Positions 16,165-24,578 of a stretch of DNA of 64,000 bases are shown here, in pieces; within the stretch, counting starts at the first letter, position 1, and every line of letters starts with the position of its first letter. The DNA is from CAYXDO01 sp964463485 (GTDB lineage: Bacteria; Myxococcota; Kuafuiibacteriia; Kuafuiibacteriales; Kuafuiibacteriaceae), in the NCBI GenBank assembly GCA_964463485.1, contig CAYXDO010000008.1:61174-125173 (forward strand). Direction: 5' to 3'. The notes below the pieces were generated by a model. It searched no databases and was not told the origin of the DNA. It saw only the letters and a program-made list of their open reading frames with translations. Both the position numbers and the translations under genes were made by a program.

Positions 16165-17393
16165 CGAACGGAGATCATGCGCGGGGCGTGCTGCTGCTCC
16201 CTGCGCCGAAGAGGGTGGCCTCGTTTGCGAAGGAGGACCTCCGTACCAACCTGTTGTGGGTCATCACTTTTGGTCCCGGCCACGGCGAAGCCATCGTCGT
16301 TCGTTTTCCCAGCGGCGCTGTCGGCGTCATCGACGGCTGCGTCACGCCTCAGAAGCCTGACGGGTCGGACGATCCGGTTCGATCGCTTCTCAGAGAGCTC
16401 GGCGTTACCTGGCTCGAATTCGTTTGTCTGACCCATCCGCATGGAGACCACTTTGCGGGCCTCACTGAGCTCCTCGGCGCGTTCGAGGGACGCGTCCGGC
16501 AGCTTTGGTATGTCTCGACACTCACGACGGCCTACGTCGACGCACTCGATCGGTTGATTACGGCAAACGGAGAGGATCGTAAAACCTCCGGGTTGGACAA
16601 ACCAAAGCAAAGAGCCAGAGTGTTCGAGACAATTCGCAGCGCGGTGCAAGGAGGGGCAGATCTGAGGCTGCTCACCTCCGGCGTCGATCTGACGTTCGAA
16701 CGCGAGGTGAAGGTCCACGCGCTCGGACCGTCATCCCATGATCTCGAGCGCTCGCACGAGGCCTTGATCCGCGCGCTGCTTGCTCTGAAGCGAGACGGAA
16801 GACCGCCCAAAGACTTCGATCCCAACGAGCTCAGCGCAGCCTTGGCGTTGAGTTACGGCACGTCTCAGGTCGTCCTGGGGGGCGACATGATCCGAGGCCG
16901 CAATGCTCGCCAGGGGTGGCGGTATGCGGCGGCATACTTGCGGAGGCCCGGCGATGAGATCGGATCCGTCTGTCGCATGCTCAAAGTGCCTCACCACGGC
17001 TCGGAGGGCGCGCATGAGCCCGAGGTCTCGGCGCGACTTGCGCCCGAGCTGGCGGTGATCACGCCGTTCAATCGTGCTGCAGGGCAGAAGCCGCCGCGAG
17101 AAGGCGAGCTCCTGCGAGTTCGAGCCAACTCGCAAATGACGGTCGTAACGAGCCCACCTCAGTGGCTCACGAGCGAATCCGCGATCCAGCCTCTGCCCCG
17201 GCCGATGATCCGACGCCGCGCGAAATCACGTAACCGTGCCCTGACCGTCGACCACGAAGGGCCGCGATACAGCGGAGTTGCCGTCGGAGTCGGGGCCCGC
17301 GGGATCGAACAAGTGATTCTCGCTGGCAATGCTTCCTTCTATGAGCGAGCCGGGCTCGACCCGTCGCGGCTCTTCGCGCTCCTCTGTGGGTAG
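16161..17393 (+). CDS. ComEC-like metallo-beta-lactamase-fold hydrolase
   Basis: A 410-residue protein with GTG start overlapping the upstream TGA. The MBL metal site is present: HPHGDH (92-97), then GGDMI and VPHHGSEGAH. Together these are the signature of the ComEC/Rec2 C-terminal MBL domain, whose relatives are nucleases or phosphodiesterases. There are no membrane helices, so this is a free cytoplasmic version. The C-terminal ~90 residues are unassigned. Within the island it is a good candidate effector acting on nucleic acid or nucleotides (inference). Confidence 0.85.
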   Translation: MTNGDHARGVLLLPAPKRVASFAKEDLRTNLLWVITFGPGHGEAIVVRFPSGAVGVIDGCVTPQKPDGSDDPVRSLLRELGVTWLEFVCLTHPHGDHFAGLTELLGAFEGRVRQLWYVSTLTTAYVDALDRLITANGEDRKTSGLDKPKQRARVFETIRSAVQGGADLRLLTSGVDLTFEREVKVHALGPSSHDLERSHEALIRALLALKRDGRPPKDFDPNELSAALALSYGTSQVVLGGDMIRGRNARQGWRYAAAYLRRPGDEIGSVCRMLKVPHHGSEGAHEPEVSARLAPELAVITPFNRAAGQKPPREGELLRVRANSQMTVVTSPPQWLTSESAIQPLPRPMIRRRAKSRNRALTVDHEGPRYSGVAVGVGARGIEQVILAGNASFYERAGLDPSRLFALLCG

Positions 17394-17444
17394 GTTGAAC
17401 TCGACCCCGAGGTCTGGTAGCACGTGCATCAAAGGAGGGATGAC

Positions 17445-18272
17445 ATGAGCAAGAAGAAATCCGTGCCGCAATCGGCCGAGCCTGTCGACGAGGTAACCGT
17501 AGAGGAAATTGACGAGCTCGATGAGCTGAGCCCGACCTCTCTCGTCAAAGACGACCGTCTGCTCCTCGACCGCAGCATGCGGTTCCTCGTATCGATCCAA
17601 ACGCGCCGCTTCGTGGCCCGCGCTCGGCGCGAAGGATACTCCGCTGCCGAGCACACCGAAGGGTGGCGTTTGTGGAAAGCCGCTTCCGGCTCGGACAGGC
17701 CGCTCGACCATTGGCTCTACGAGGAGAAGGAGCAGTCGGTCATCGGCGAGCCACCCGCGCTCGGCGCGACGCTGCAGGCGCTCGATGATTTCGAAAACAT
17801 GTGGTTCCCGCGGACCCGCATGATCATTGCGCGCGTGGTTCCGGCGAGCGAGCGCGAGGCGTTTCTCAACGGATTCTTTGCGAATCTCAGCCAGCAGCCC
17901 CTCGGTCCCAGCGTGGTGGGTTCGGTTCGAACCTTCCTGAGCCGCGTCGACGGCCTCGCCTCCAGCTCCAGCGAGCACGCGAAAGCGGTTCGCAAGGTGC
18001 TCGCGAGCCGCGGGCTGACCGACGCCAGGTTGGCTCGAGTGCGGGCTCTGCTCGACGAGGCCGAAGGACAGGGAGCGGAGGTGCCCACGCGCCCCGATAG
18101 CGCCGCCGAGGTCGGTGCTGCCCAGGTCGCGCAGCAAGAAGCGCTCGCCGCGCTCCGGGCCTGGTTCGTCGACTGGGCCACGACCCTGCGCACCGCGTTC
18201 AACGTCAATGACCGCATTCAGCTCGGCTTGACTCGCGTTCGGCGCAAGAAGGCCCTTCCGCAAGAAGAGTGA
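17445..18272 (+). CDS. Unrecognised 275-residue protein with a strong ribosome-binding site
   Basis: I choose the ATG at 17445 because AAAGGAGGGATGAC stands right before it; the in-frame start at 17424 has no such site. The N-terminus is acidic (EVTVEEIDELDE). A helical core follows with WRLWKAASGSDRPLDHWLYEEKE and MWFPRTRMIIARV, and the tail is basic. No family is recognised. A broken, deletion-bearing copy of part of this gene (residues ~120-172) lies at 39509-39644, so this family has existed at least twice in the region. It is followed 15 bases later by the MPE gene. Confidence 0.75.
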   Translation: MSKKKSVPQSAEPVDEVTVEEIDELDELSPTSLVKDDRLLLDRSMRFLVSIQTRRFVARARREGYSAAEHTEGWRLWKAASGSDRPLDHWLYEEKEQSVIGEPPALGATLQALDDFENMWFPRTRMIIARVVPASEREAFLNGFFANLSQQPLGPSVVGSVRTFLSRVDGLASSSSEHAKAVRKVLASRGLTDARLARVRALLDEAEGQGAEVPTRPDSAAEVGAAQVAQQEALAALRAWFVDWATTLRTAFNVNDRIQLGLTRVRRKKALPQEE

Positions 18273-18287
18273 CGTCTGCGCCCAACG

Positions 18288-19748
18288 ATGAGCTCCTTCC
18301 AACGCCTCGACACCTTCGAACAGCTTCACATCGTCTCGGACCTCCACATCGGGGGGCCTCCAGGCGGCCGCATCTTCGGCCAACCTGAAGTCCTCGCGCA
18401 GGTCGTCAACCACCTCGCTTCAGTCGACCCGGCTCGAGCCGTCGGGCTGATCCTCAACGGTGACATCGTCGACTTCCTCCTCGGCCCCGACGCCGTGTAC
18501 TTCGACCCCATCACGGCCGTCGCGAAGTTGGAGCGTGCGTTCGCACCGCCGTTTCGTCAGGTCCTCGAAGCGCTGGCGCGGTTCGTCGACAGACCGAACC
18601 GAAGACTGATCCTCGTCATCGGCAACCACGATCTCGAGCTGGCCCTGCCTGAGAGTCAGGCTTGGCTGACGCATGAGCTGACGAAACAGTCCGAGGAGTC
18701 CGAGCGCGCGCGGGCCCGCATCAGTTGGTGTTTGGACGGTTGCGGCTACGCCGCCTTGGTAGGCGGCCACCGCGTCTTCGTGGTCCACGGCAACGACGTC
18801 GACGAATGGAACGTCGTGGACCACGAGGCGCTGCGCAAGGTCGTGAAGGCCACGACGATGGAAGTCGACCCGGTGAGCTGGAGCCCGAACGGGGGCACAT
18901 CGCTGGTCGTCGACGTCATCAATCGCGCGAAGGAGCAGTACGCTTTCGTCGACTTGCTGAAGCCGGAGACCCCAACGGGCCCCGTGGGTGAGATATTAGC
19001 AACGCTCCCGCTCAGGGAGCTTCCCTTCAACGCCGCTCTGCGGAGCTACGCCCGCAAGCACTTCGACCGAGTGAGAATGAAATGGGGATGGCTCTCGGCT
19101 CCGGACGCGGCAGCGATCGCGAGCGCTCAGCCAGGCGCGACGGGAATGACGGGAGCGAGCTATCTCGAAGACGCGCAGCGAGAGCTCGACGCGGGGCGAG
19201 AGCCTACCGACCTGATCGGGCTCGACGCGGACGCGATCCTCGGGCTCGCGAACATTCTCTTTCGGCGGATCGAGCCCGGCGGCGACGTCAACGCCGCCCT
19301 ACGTACGTCGCTCGAACAGCACCTCTCGGAAGTGGCAAAGACGTTCGACGTCGGGACCGAGGACGAGACCTTCGAGGCTCTCGACCGAGCCTGTGGTCCC
19401 GCCGCGTTCGTCGTGGCCGGGCACACCCACCTCGAACGTTCGATCCAACGGCGGCGCTTCAGCGGTCACTACTTCAACAGCGGTACGTGGATCCGACTCA
19501 TCCGACTGAAGAGTTCCTGGCTGAAGGAGCCGGAGTTCACGCAGCTGCTAGACGCGCTGCACACCGGGACGCTCGAACGCCTCGTGCAGGGCGGCTACAC
19601 CACTTGCTCCAACACCGTGGTCGCTATCGAGCGGCGTGGGAACGAAGTCATCGGTGAGCTGCGCCACGGTCACTCCGCACCAGCGGGGACCGAGCCCTGG
19701 GAAGCCGTTCCCAACACGCAGCGGCGCTTCACCGTGCGCGGAGAATGA
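18288..19748 (+). CDS. Metallophosphoesterase next to the CHAT protease
   Basis: A 486-residue calcineurin-like phosphoesterase. Metal-binding blocks are in order: DLHIG (Asp18, His20), GDIVD, GNHDLE, HGNDVDEW and GHTHLERS near the C-terminus, followed by NSGTW. A ~150-residue insert lies before the last block. The family includes phosphodiesterases, nucleases and nucleotide hydrolases; the substrate cannot be read. It ends 4 bases before the CHAT gene, so the two are almost certainly co-translated. It is one of four MPE domains in the island. Confidence 0.88.
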   Translation: MSSFQRLDTFEQLHIVSDLHIGGPPGGRIFGQPEVLAQVVNHLASVDPARAVGLILNGDIVDFLLGPDAVYFDPITAVAKLERAFAPPFRQVLEALARFVDRPNRRLILVIGNHDLELALPESQAWLTHELTKQSEESERARARISWCLDGCGYAALVGGHRVFVVHGNDVDEWNVVDHEALRKVVKATTMEVDPVSWSPNGGTSLVVDVINRAKEQYAFVDLLKPETPTGPVGEILATLPLRELPFNAALRSYARKHFDRVRMKWGWLSAPDAAAIASAQPGATGMTGASYLEDAQRELDAGREPTDLIGLDADAILGLANILFRRIEPGGDVNAALRTSLEQHLSEVAKTFDVGTEDETFEALDRACGPAAFVVAGHTHLERSIQRRRFSGHYFNSGTWIRLIRLKSSWLKEPEFTQLLDALHTGTLERLVQGGYTTCSNTVVAIERRGNEVIGELRHGHSAPAGTEPWEAVPNTQRRFTVRGE

Positions 19749-19752
19749 GGCC

Positions 19753-21603
19753 ATGCACATCAAGACTCTCCGTCTCGAGATCGTGCGCCAGGGTCCGAGC
19801 CACAATCAGTTGCTCTCGCCTCTGACTCCGTATCTGGCGCTCTGCGGCAACAACGACGCCGAGGTCGTCCATTTTGGCGCCGAGCACGCGCAGTTTGGAC
19901 GAAGGCTGGAGGCGCTCACCCAAATGACCCACGGCGCCTTGGACGACGTGTCCGAAGACGTCAGTCGTTTCTTGGCGGGGATCAGGTCGCTTGGAAGCTC
20001 GCTGACCGCGCTGTCTCAGGGCAACACGGGCAACGCGCTCGTGCACCTGAGATGTATCATCTCGCCTGCGGAGCTCGCGGCCGTTCCGTTCGAGCTCGCA
20101 TTGGCGCCACCCGGCTTTCCAGCGGCAGGCCAGCGCTTGTCACTTCAGGGTGTGGTGCCCCTCGCGCTCACGCGAGAGGTCCGGCGCGTACCCGCGAGCG
20201 TCGTTCGCTGGCCAGACGAACCAAGAATCTTGTTCGCGGCAGCAACCCACGGACAACTGCCGCCCGTACCCATCCGCGCCCACGTCGCAGCGCTCCTGAA
20301 GGCCTTCAAGCCGTGGGTCGAGTCGAACGAGCCGAAGACGCTCGAGCGGCACATCTCGAACGAGCCGAAGACGCTCGAGCGGCACATCACGGTCATCGAC
20401 CGAGCCTCACTCTCGTCGATCCACCGGGCGTGCAGCCGCGAACGCTACACCCACGTGCATATCTTGGCGCATGGCGCTCCGCTCGAGCGACCCTCAGGAC
20501 AGCAGAAGTTCGGTTTGGCGCTGCACGACGATCGCGAGGGTGTGGATGTCGTGGACGGATCGCGCCTCGCAAGCGCGGTGAGGGCTCGCGCGACCGGCGA
20601 CGACTTCGAGCTTCCTGCCGTCATGACGATCGCGAGCTGCGACAGCGGAAACGCCGGCTCGGTCCTGACGCCGGATGCGAGCATCGCGCACCAGCTCCAC
20701 GAGGCAGGGGTGCCCTTCGTCATCGCCTCGCAGTTTCCGCTCTCCGTGATCGGCTCGGTCGTCATGACCGAGCTGGTGTACTCCGAGCTGCTGGCCGGTT
20801 CGGATCCGAGAGTGCTCGTGCACGCGCTGAGGCAGAAGCTCCACGTCGAGTGCCGAAAAACGAACGATTGGGCGAGCGTCGTGGCGTACGCCGCGCTGCC
20901 AAAAGACATCGACGCGCAGGTGCTGTCCGCGCGTCTCACGCGAACACGACGACGCGTTCGCGTGGCAATCCGTCGGAACGAGACGGCGTCAGGTCCCACC
21001 AAGGAGGCCCAGGGGAAGGAGGCCGCGGAGAGTTTGCTCGATGCAGTGAGAATCCTCGACGCGCTCGCCACTCGGTCGCCTGGGCGGCGGGACCGAGCGC
21101 TTGCTCATGGGGCGCTCGCCAGCGCCTACAAGCAGCTCGGGATGTCGACCGACGCGACCGACGCGTACGAGGCGGCGTTCCGGTCAGATCCAACGCAAGA
21201 GTGGGCGGCCGTTCAAAGGCTGGCCCTGTTGGCGAAGGGTGGGGACGAGGATCCCGCGGAGTACCTCGAGTGGTGGACGTCGGCCCACTTGATTGCCAGA
21301 CAGAACGCCGAGTCGCCGGACCCGCAGACGCGCGTTTGGGCCCTCAACAGCCTCGTCGAGCTTGCGGTGCTCGCTCAGCGCCTCCCGGATACTCACCCTG
21401 CGCGGACCAACGCGAGACAGGACGCGCTCGCGGCGCTGAGTCGGCTGTGCAAGCTCGAGGACCGGCCCATTCACTTCGTCATGGACCTCCACTGCCTCCG
21501 CGAACAGCTCGAACGCTACACGGAATGGTGGAAAGACGACGCGGCGCGACGATCGCTGCCCGACGAGCTCGCCGCGAAGCTGGTCCAACCCGCTGTGGTC
21601 TGA
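19753..21603 (+). CDS. CHAT-domain caspase-like protease with C-terminal helical repeats
   Basis: I start at the ATG 19753 (616 residues), 4 bases after the MPE stop; a longer frame would overlap that gene by over 100 bases. The CHAT dyad is visible: His240 in ILAHGAP and Cys296 in IASCDSGN, followed by GVPFVIASQFPLS and the helix typical of clan CD peptidases. An N-terminal domain (1-180) precedes it and TPR-like helices follow (AHGALASAYKQLGMSTDATDAYEAAF). CHAT proteases act as effectors in gasdermin and type III-E CRISPR systems; no gasdermin-like gene is seen here. Residues 191-212 are an exact 11-residue tandem duplication. Confidence 0.87.
   Translation: MHIKTLRLEIVRQGPSHNQLLSPLTPYLALCGNNDAEVVHFGAEHAQFGRRLEALTQMTHGALDDVSEDVSRFLAGIRSLGSSLTALSQGNTGNALVHLRCIISPAELAAVPFELALAPPGFPAAGQRLSLQGVVPLALTREVRRVPASVVRWPDEPRILFAAATHGQLPPVPIRAHVAALLKAFKPWVESNEPKTLERHISNEPKTLERHITVIDRASLSSIHRACSRERYTHVHILAHGAPLERPSGQQKFGLALHDDREGVDVVDGSRLASAVRARATGDDFELPAVMTIASCDSGNAGSVLTPDASIAHQLHEAGVPFVIASQFPLSVIGSVVMTELVYSELLAGSDPRVLVHALRQKLHVECRKTNDWASVVAYAALPKDIDAQVLSARLTRTRRRVRVAIRRNETASGPTKEAQGKEAAESLLDAVRILDALATRSPGRRDRALAHGALASAYKQLGMSTDATDAYEAAFRSDPTQEWAAVQRLALLAKGGDEDPAEYLEWWTSAHLIARQNAESPDPQTRVWALNSLVELAVLAQRLPDTHPARTNARQDALAALSRLCKLEDRPIHFVMDLHCLREQLERYTEWWKDDAARRSLPDELAAKLVQPAVV
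20323..20388. repeat. Perfect 33-bp tandem duplication in the CHAT gene
   Basis: Two adjacent 33-bp copies (20323-20355 and 20356-20388) each encode SNEPKTLERHI, between the N-terminal domain and the catalytic core. The copies look identical and in frame. Confidence 0.93.
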
Positions 21604-21616
21604 TACTCGCGGGGTC

Positions 21617-22114
21617 ATGTTCGATGCCGAGATTCGGGGGCTCGCCCACGCGATCATCACCACGGCCAAGCGTCGCCACCTGCGGCTCGTCACTGCGGAG
21701 TCCTGCACCGGCGGACTCATCGTCGGCGCGCTGACTTCGATCCCGGGCTCGTCCAACGTCATCGATCGCAGCTTCGTCGTGTACTCTCGTGCTGCGAAAT
21801 CCGAGATCCTGGGCGTGCCGCCCGAGTTGATCGACCGTTTCGGCGTGGTGTCGGCAGAAACGGCGGCCGCGATGGCCCAGGGAGCCCTCAAAGCGGCGGG
21901 CTCGGCAGCGTCCGTGGCAATATCGGTGACGGGCGTTGCAGGCCCCGGACCTAGCGGGCCGAACGAGCCAGCCGGTCTCGTATTCGTGGGCTTTTCGGAC
22001 GGAGAGGAAACCGTCGTCCGGAAGCTCGAGCTCGGAGACATCGGGCGCGAGCTCGTTCGACGAGCGGCGGTTCACTCCGCTCTCGAGCTCGTTCGAGACG
22101 AGCTCGGAGCGTGA
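21617..22114 (+). CDS. pncC: Nicotinamide-nucleotide amidase (CinA C-terminal / PncC family)
   Basis: A 165-residue protein with the PncC/CinA-C landmarks: LVTAESCTGGLI at the N-terminus (with the conserved Ser/Cys-Thr-Gly), VVYSRAAKSEILGV, GVVSAETAAAMA and the glycine-rich VTGVAGPGPSGPNEPAG. The family deamidates NMN to nicotinate mononucleotide in pyridine-nucleotide recycling. It begins 13 bases after the CHAT gene, so it may be co-transcribed. It may be an ordinary salvage enzyme at the island's mid-point or a recruited NAD-metabolism component; the sequence alone cannot decide. Confidence 0.9.
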   Translation: MFDAEIRGLAHAIITTAKRRHLRLVTAESCTGGLIVGALTSIPGSSNVIDRSFVVYSRAAKSEILGVPPELIDRFGVVSAETAAAMAQGALKAAGSAASVAISVTGVAGPGPSGPNEPAGLVFVGFSDGEETVVRKLELGDIGRELVRRAAVHSALELVRDELGA

Positions 22115-22196
22115 CAACACGACTTGCAGCGACGAACGCAACGCGCCATCGTGCCGCTCCACGCGGGGACCGCGTGGTGAACGGAGAAGGGGACTG

Positions 22197-22466
22197 ATGA
22201 AGATCGCATCCAGCAAAGTGCCGAGCCAGCTCGTCGTCAATCAGTGGGACATCCTTGTGAACGTCGAAGCCGGTGCGGGAGAGCAAATCAAGAGAGTCCG
22301 GGTCGTGCTGAATGGCATCCAACTCGAGGACGCTGACTTGGACGAACCTACCGCCTATTATTCGAGTCAGTTCAACGATCGCGGTTCGGCTTCCACGAAC
22401 CGGCTCGTCGTGACGGCCTTCGACGTGAAGGGTGTACAGACGCGGGCCGAAAATCGATGGAGCTGA
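22197..22466 (+). CDS. Small 89-residue beta-rich protein of unknown function
   Basis: The ATG at 22197 is preceded by GGAGAAGGGG, a good ribosome-binding site. The protein alternates polar and hydrophobic residues (WDILVNVEAGAGEQIKRVRVVLNG; NRLVVTAFDVKG), suggesting a small immunoglobulin-like beta-sandwich. There is no signal peptide. It converges with the minus-strand MPE gene, whose stop is 12 bases away. No family is recognised. Confidence 0.65.
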   Translation: MKIASSKVPSQLVVNQWDILVNVEAGAGEQIKRVRVVLNGIQLEDADLDEPTAYYSSQFNDRGSASTNRLVVTAFDVKGVQTRAENRWS

Positions 22467-22478
22467 GTTTCGGCAAAT

Positions 22479-24578
22479 CTAGGTGCGGAGCACGAGGACC
22501 GGCGGTCCTTCGGGAAAAAGGTGCACCTCTTCCGCCTCGACTTGCCGCCCCATCGCCACTGTCGCCTTGTCGATGAGGATCAGAACGGCGTTGCCGTCGC
22601 CGAGCCTATCGATCTGAGCAAGCCACTCCCCGCGAATGGGTTCGTCGAATCGTAGGTCGACGAACCATAGCCTGGGTCGGTTGGGCTGCGGCGGGTCCCA
22701 GCGGCGAAAAGCCCACCGCCGAGCGCAGGCGAAAATGGCCGCGGCAGTCGCAAACTCGGGATCCCGAAGTTCCGAGATCCACTTCGTGGACGCAAGGCGC
22801 CAGTATCTCGCGAACTGTTGGAGGAATTCGAACGGAGATTCGAACGGAGTTGTCGACTCTTCTTTACGGGCAGGCACCTTCGAGAAGAGCGCGCGCCCAA
22901 TCCTCGGTGCAAACCGGCCTCGGAACTCGCGCGAGCGACGCGCGAGCGAATCCCACGCGTCTCTCAGGCGCTGCGGATCCCTGCTGAGCACACTCCACTG
23001 GGCCCGCGCGTCATCGCTCGGCGCTTCGGTGAGTGATTTGAACGGCTCGCGGTCGGCCGCGCTCAGCCCCAGGAATATCGCGGCGAGCTCGTCCCGAAGC
23101 TCCAACAACCAGCCGCCTTCGGATCGCGTCCGAGGCTTGAGCGCAAAGACGCCCCGATACCCATCTGCTGAGCTCGAGGGAAAGACGGTGGCGTCTGGAA
23201 CCCAGGCGTCGCCGGCCTCACCGAACCTCCACGCGGTCAGCCGGAGCTGGTTCACAGAGAAGTCGATCTCACCCGTGAAGCAACCATTCGGCCACTGGCT
23301 TCCTTGGTACGCGGCGGGCGCCGCGACCTCGAGGTAGCCGCCACGGGGCGTGATCGAGGCGCGAATCTTGTCCTTGTGCAGGTGGCCGCGGAGCACGAGC
23401 TCGAAGTGCCGCTCGAGGATGTTCTCCGCCTCATAGCGGTCCGCCAGATCTTCGGTCGGATGATGGAAGAGCGCGATGGCCAAGTCCACGTCAGCCTCGG
23501 CGAGGCGGTCGACCGCAGCCTTCAGATTTGGCTCGCCCAGCCACAGGTTCTCGTGATCGTCCTCGCCCTGAGCAAACCACGCCGAGTTCAGGGAGGCGAT
23601 ACCCAAGCGGCGGCCCCTGACTTCGACGAGCTCCACGGCGTTCGCGCCGGTACCCAGACCAAAAGGTCGCGCACCGAAATTCCGGGCGAAGTCTCGATAA
23701 CCTGCGAGCTTCTCCAGATGGAATCTCTGGTTGTGCGGCTCGAGAAAAAAGTCGCGCTTCGTGTCCTCGTCGAGCGTGCGCCGAAGCCACCGCCCACAGC
23801 CTCGGTCCACGTCGTGGTTTCCAGGCACCATGAAGAGTTTGGTGGAGTCGAGGCCAGTGGCCGTGAGCAGCCTATTCAGGAACGACTTGACCTCTTCGTA
23901 CTCTGCGCTGCTTCCTGAATAAGCGAGATCGCCCGAGACGAAAATCAGATCGAGCCTGTCGTCGTTGCGTCGCTGCTTCACCATCTCGATCAAGCCGTCG
24001 AGGGTTCGCGCCTGGTCGTACTTGTTCGAGGCTTTGGGCCGCAGGTGAAGGTCGGACAGGTGGAGAAATCGGATGAGCTCCGGCGCCGGGACAACGTTGA
24101 TATCGAGCCCGACAGATATCGCTCTTGGACGGGGCACCTCTGCGAGCTCGTCCGCGGGGACTTCGTACCAGGTCGAAACCCAGGTGACCAAGTCCGGGGC
24201 CATCGCTCGTACGCCCTGCTCCGTTCGAGCCGAAAGCACGAGGAGCAGCGGACCGGTGAGTTGCTTGAGAAGCTCCCGCTTGGCGTTCCATCCGGGGGCC
24301 AGGGCGCGCATGGCGAGGTCGTTGGAGGGCCGAATGGGCACCACCAGCGGGAACCCATTGGCCTCCTCACTCAGCGAGAGCCACTGCTCCGGACCCGTGT
24401 CGTCCGCCACAGGAGCGACGAAGGCGTCGCGGCCTCGCGCCGAAAGGTGATCCGCGATCATCGCGGCGACCGCCTCAGGATCGAAGCGATCGGGCCCCAC
24501 GAGCCCAACTACGGTGCCCACGCCCTCGCTCAGGCCGAGTCGCGCGGCGAGGTCTGTGAGGAAGGACTCGACCGTCAT
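22479..24578 (-). CDS. Metallophosphoesterase with an N-terminal STAND-associated-like domain
   Basis: ATG at 24578 (699 residues) overlaps the stop of the upstream ATPase gene by ATGA; longer frames would overlap more deeply. Residues 1-150 contain LLKQLTGPLLLVLSARTE and APDLVTWVSTWYE, resembling the APD-x-W-S motif region that precedes or follows nucleotide-binding domains in bacterial STAND proteins. The MPE core starts at 170: HLSDLH (Asp176, His178), GDLA (216-219), GNHD (253-256), a HHP segment and GHLH (398-401). The C-terminal 290 residues are unassigned. With its upstream ATPase it repeats the ATPase-MPE order fused in the giant protein. Confidence 0.85.
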   Translation of the reverse strand: MTVESFLTDLAARLGLSEGVGTVVGLVGPDRFDPEAVAAMIADHLSARGRDAFVAPVADDTGPEQWLSLSEEANGFPLVVPIRPSNDLAMRALAPGWNAKRELLKQLTGPLLLVLSARTEQGVRAMAPDLVTWVSTWYEVPADELAEVPRPRAISVGLDINVVPAPELIRFLHLSDLHLRPKASNKYDQARTLDGLIEMVKQRRNDDRLDLIFVSGDLAYSGSSAEYEEVKSFLNRLLTATGLDSTKLFMVPGNHDVDRGCGRWLRRTLDEDTKRDFFLEPHNQRFHLEKLAGYRDFARNFGARPFGLGTGANAVELVEVRGRRLGIASLNSAWFAQGEDDHENLWLGEPNLKAAVDRLAEADVDLAIALFHHPTEDLADRYEAENILERHFELVLRGHLHKDKIRASITPRGGYLEVAAPAAYQGSQWPNGCFTGEIDFSVNQLRLTAWRFGEAGDAWVPDATVFPSSSADGYRGVFALKPRTRSEGGWLLELRDELAAIFLGLSAADREPFKSLTEAPSDDARAQWSVLSRDPQRLRDAWDSLARRSREFRGRFAPRIGRALFSKVPARKEESTTPFESPFEFLQQFARYWRLASTKWISELRDPEFATAAAIFACARRWAFRRWDPPQPNRPRLWFVDLRFDEPIRGEWLAQIDRLGDGNAVLILIDKATVAMGRQVEAEEVHLFPEGPPVLVLRT

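Noticed and set aside
21617..22114. Competence-related full-length cinA
   Set aside because: Only the C-terminal amidase domain is present; there is no MocF-like N-terminal domain, so I call it pncC-type.
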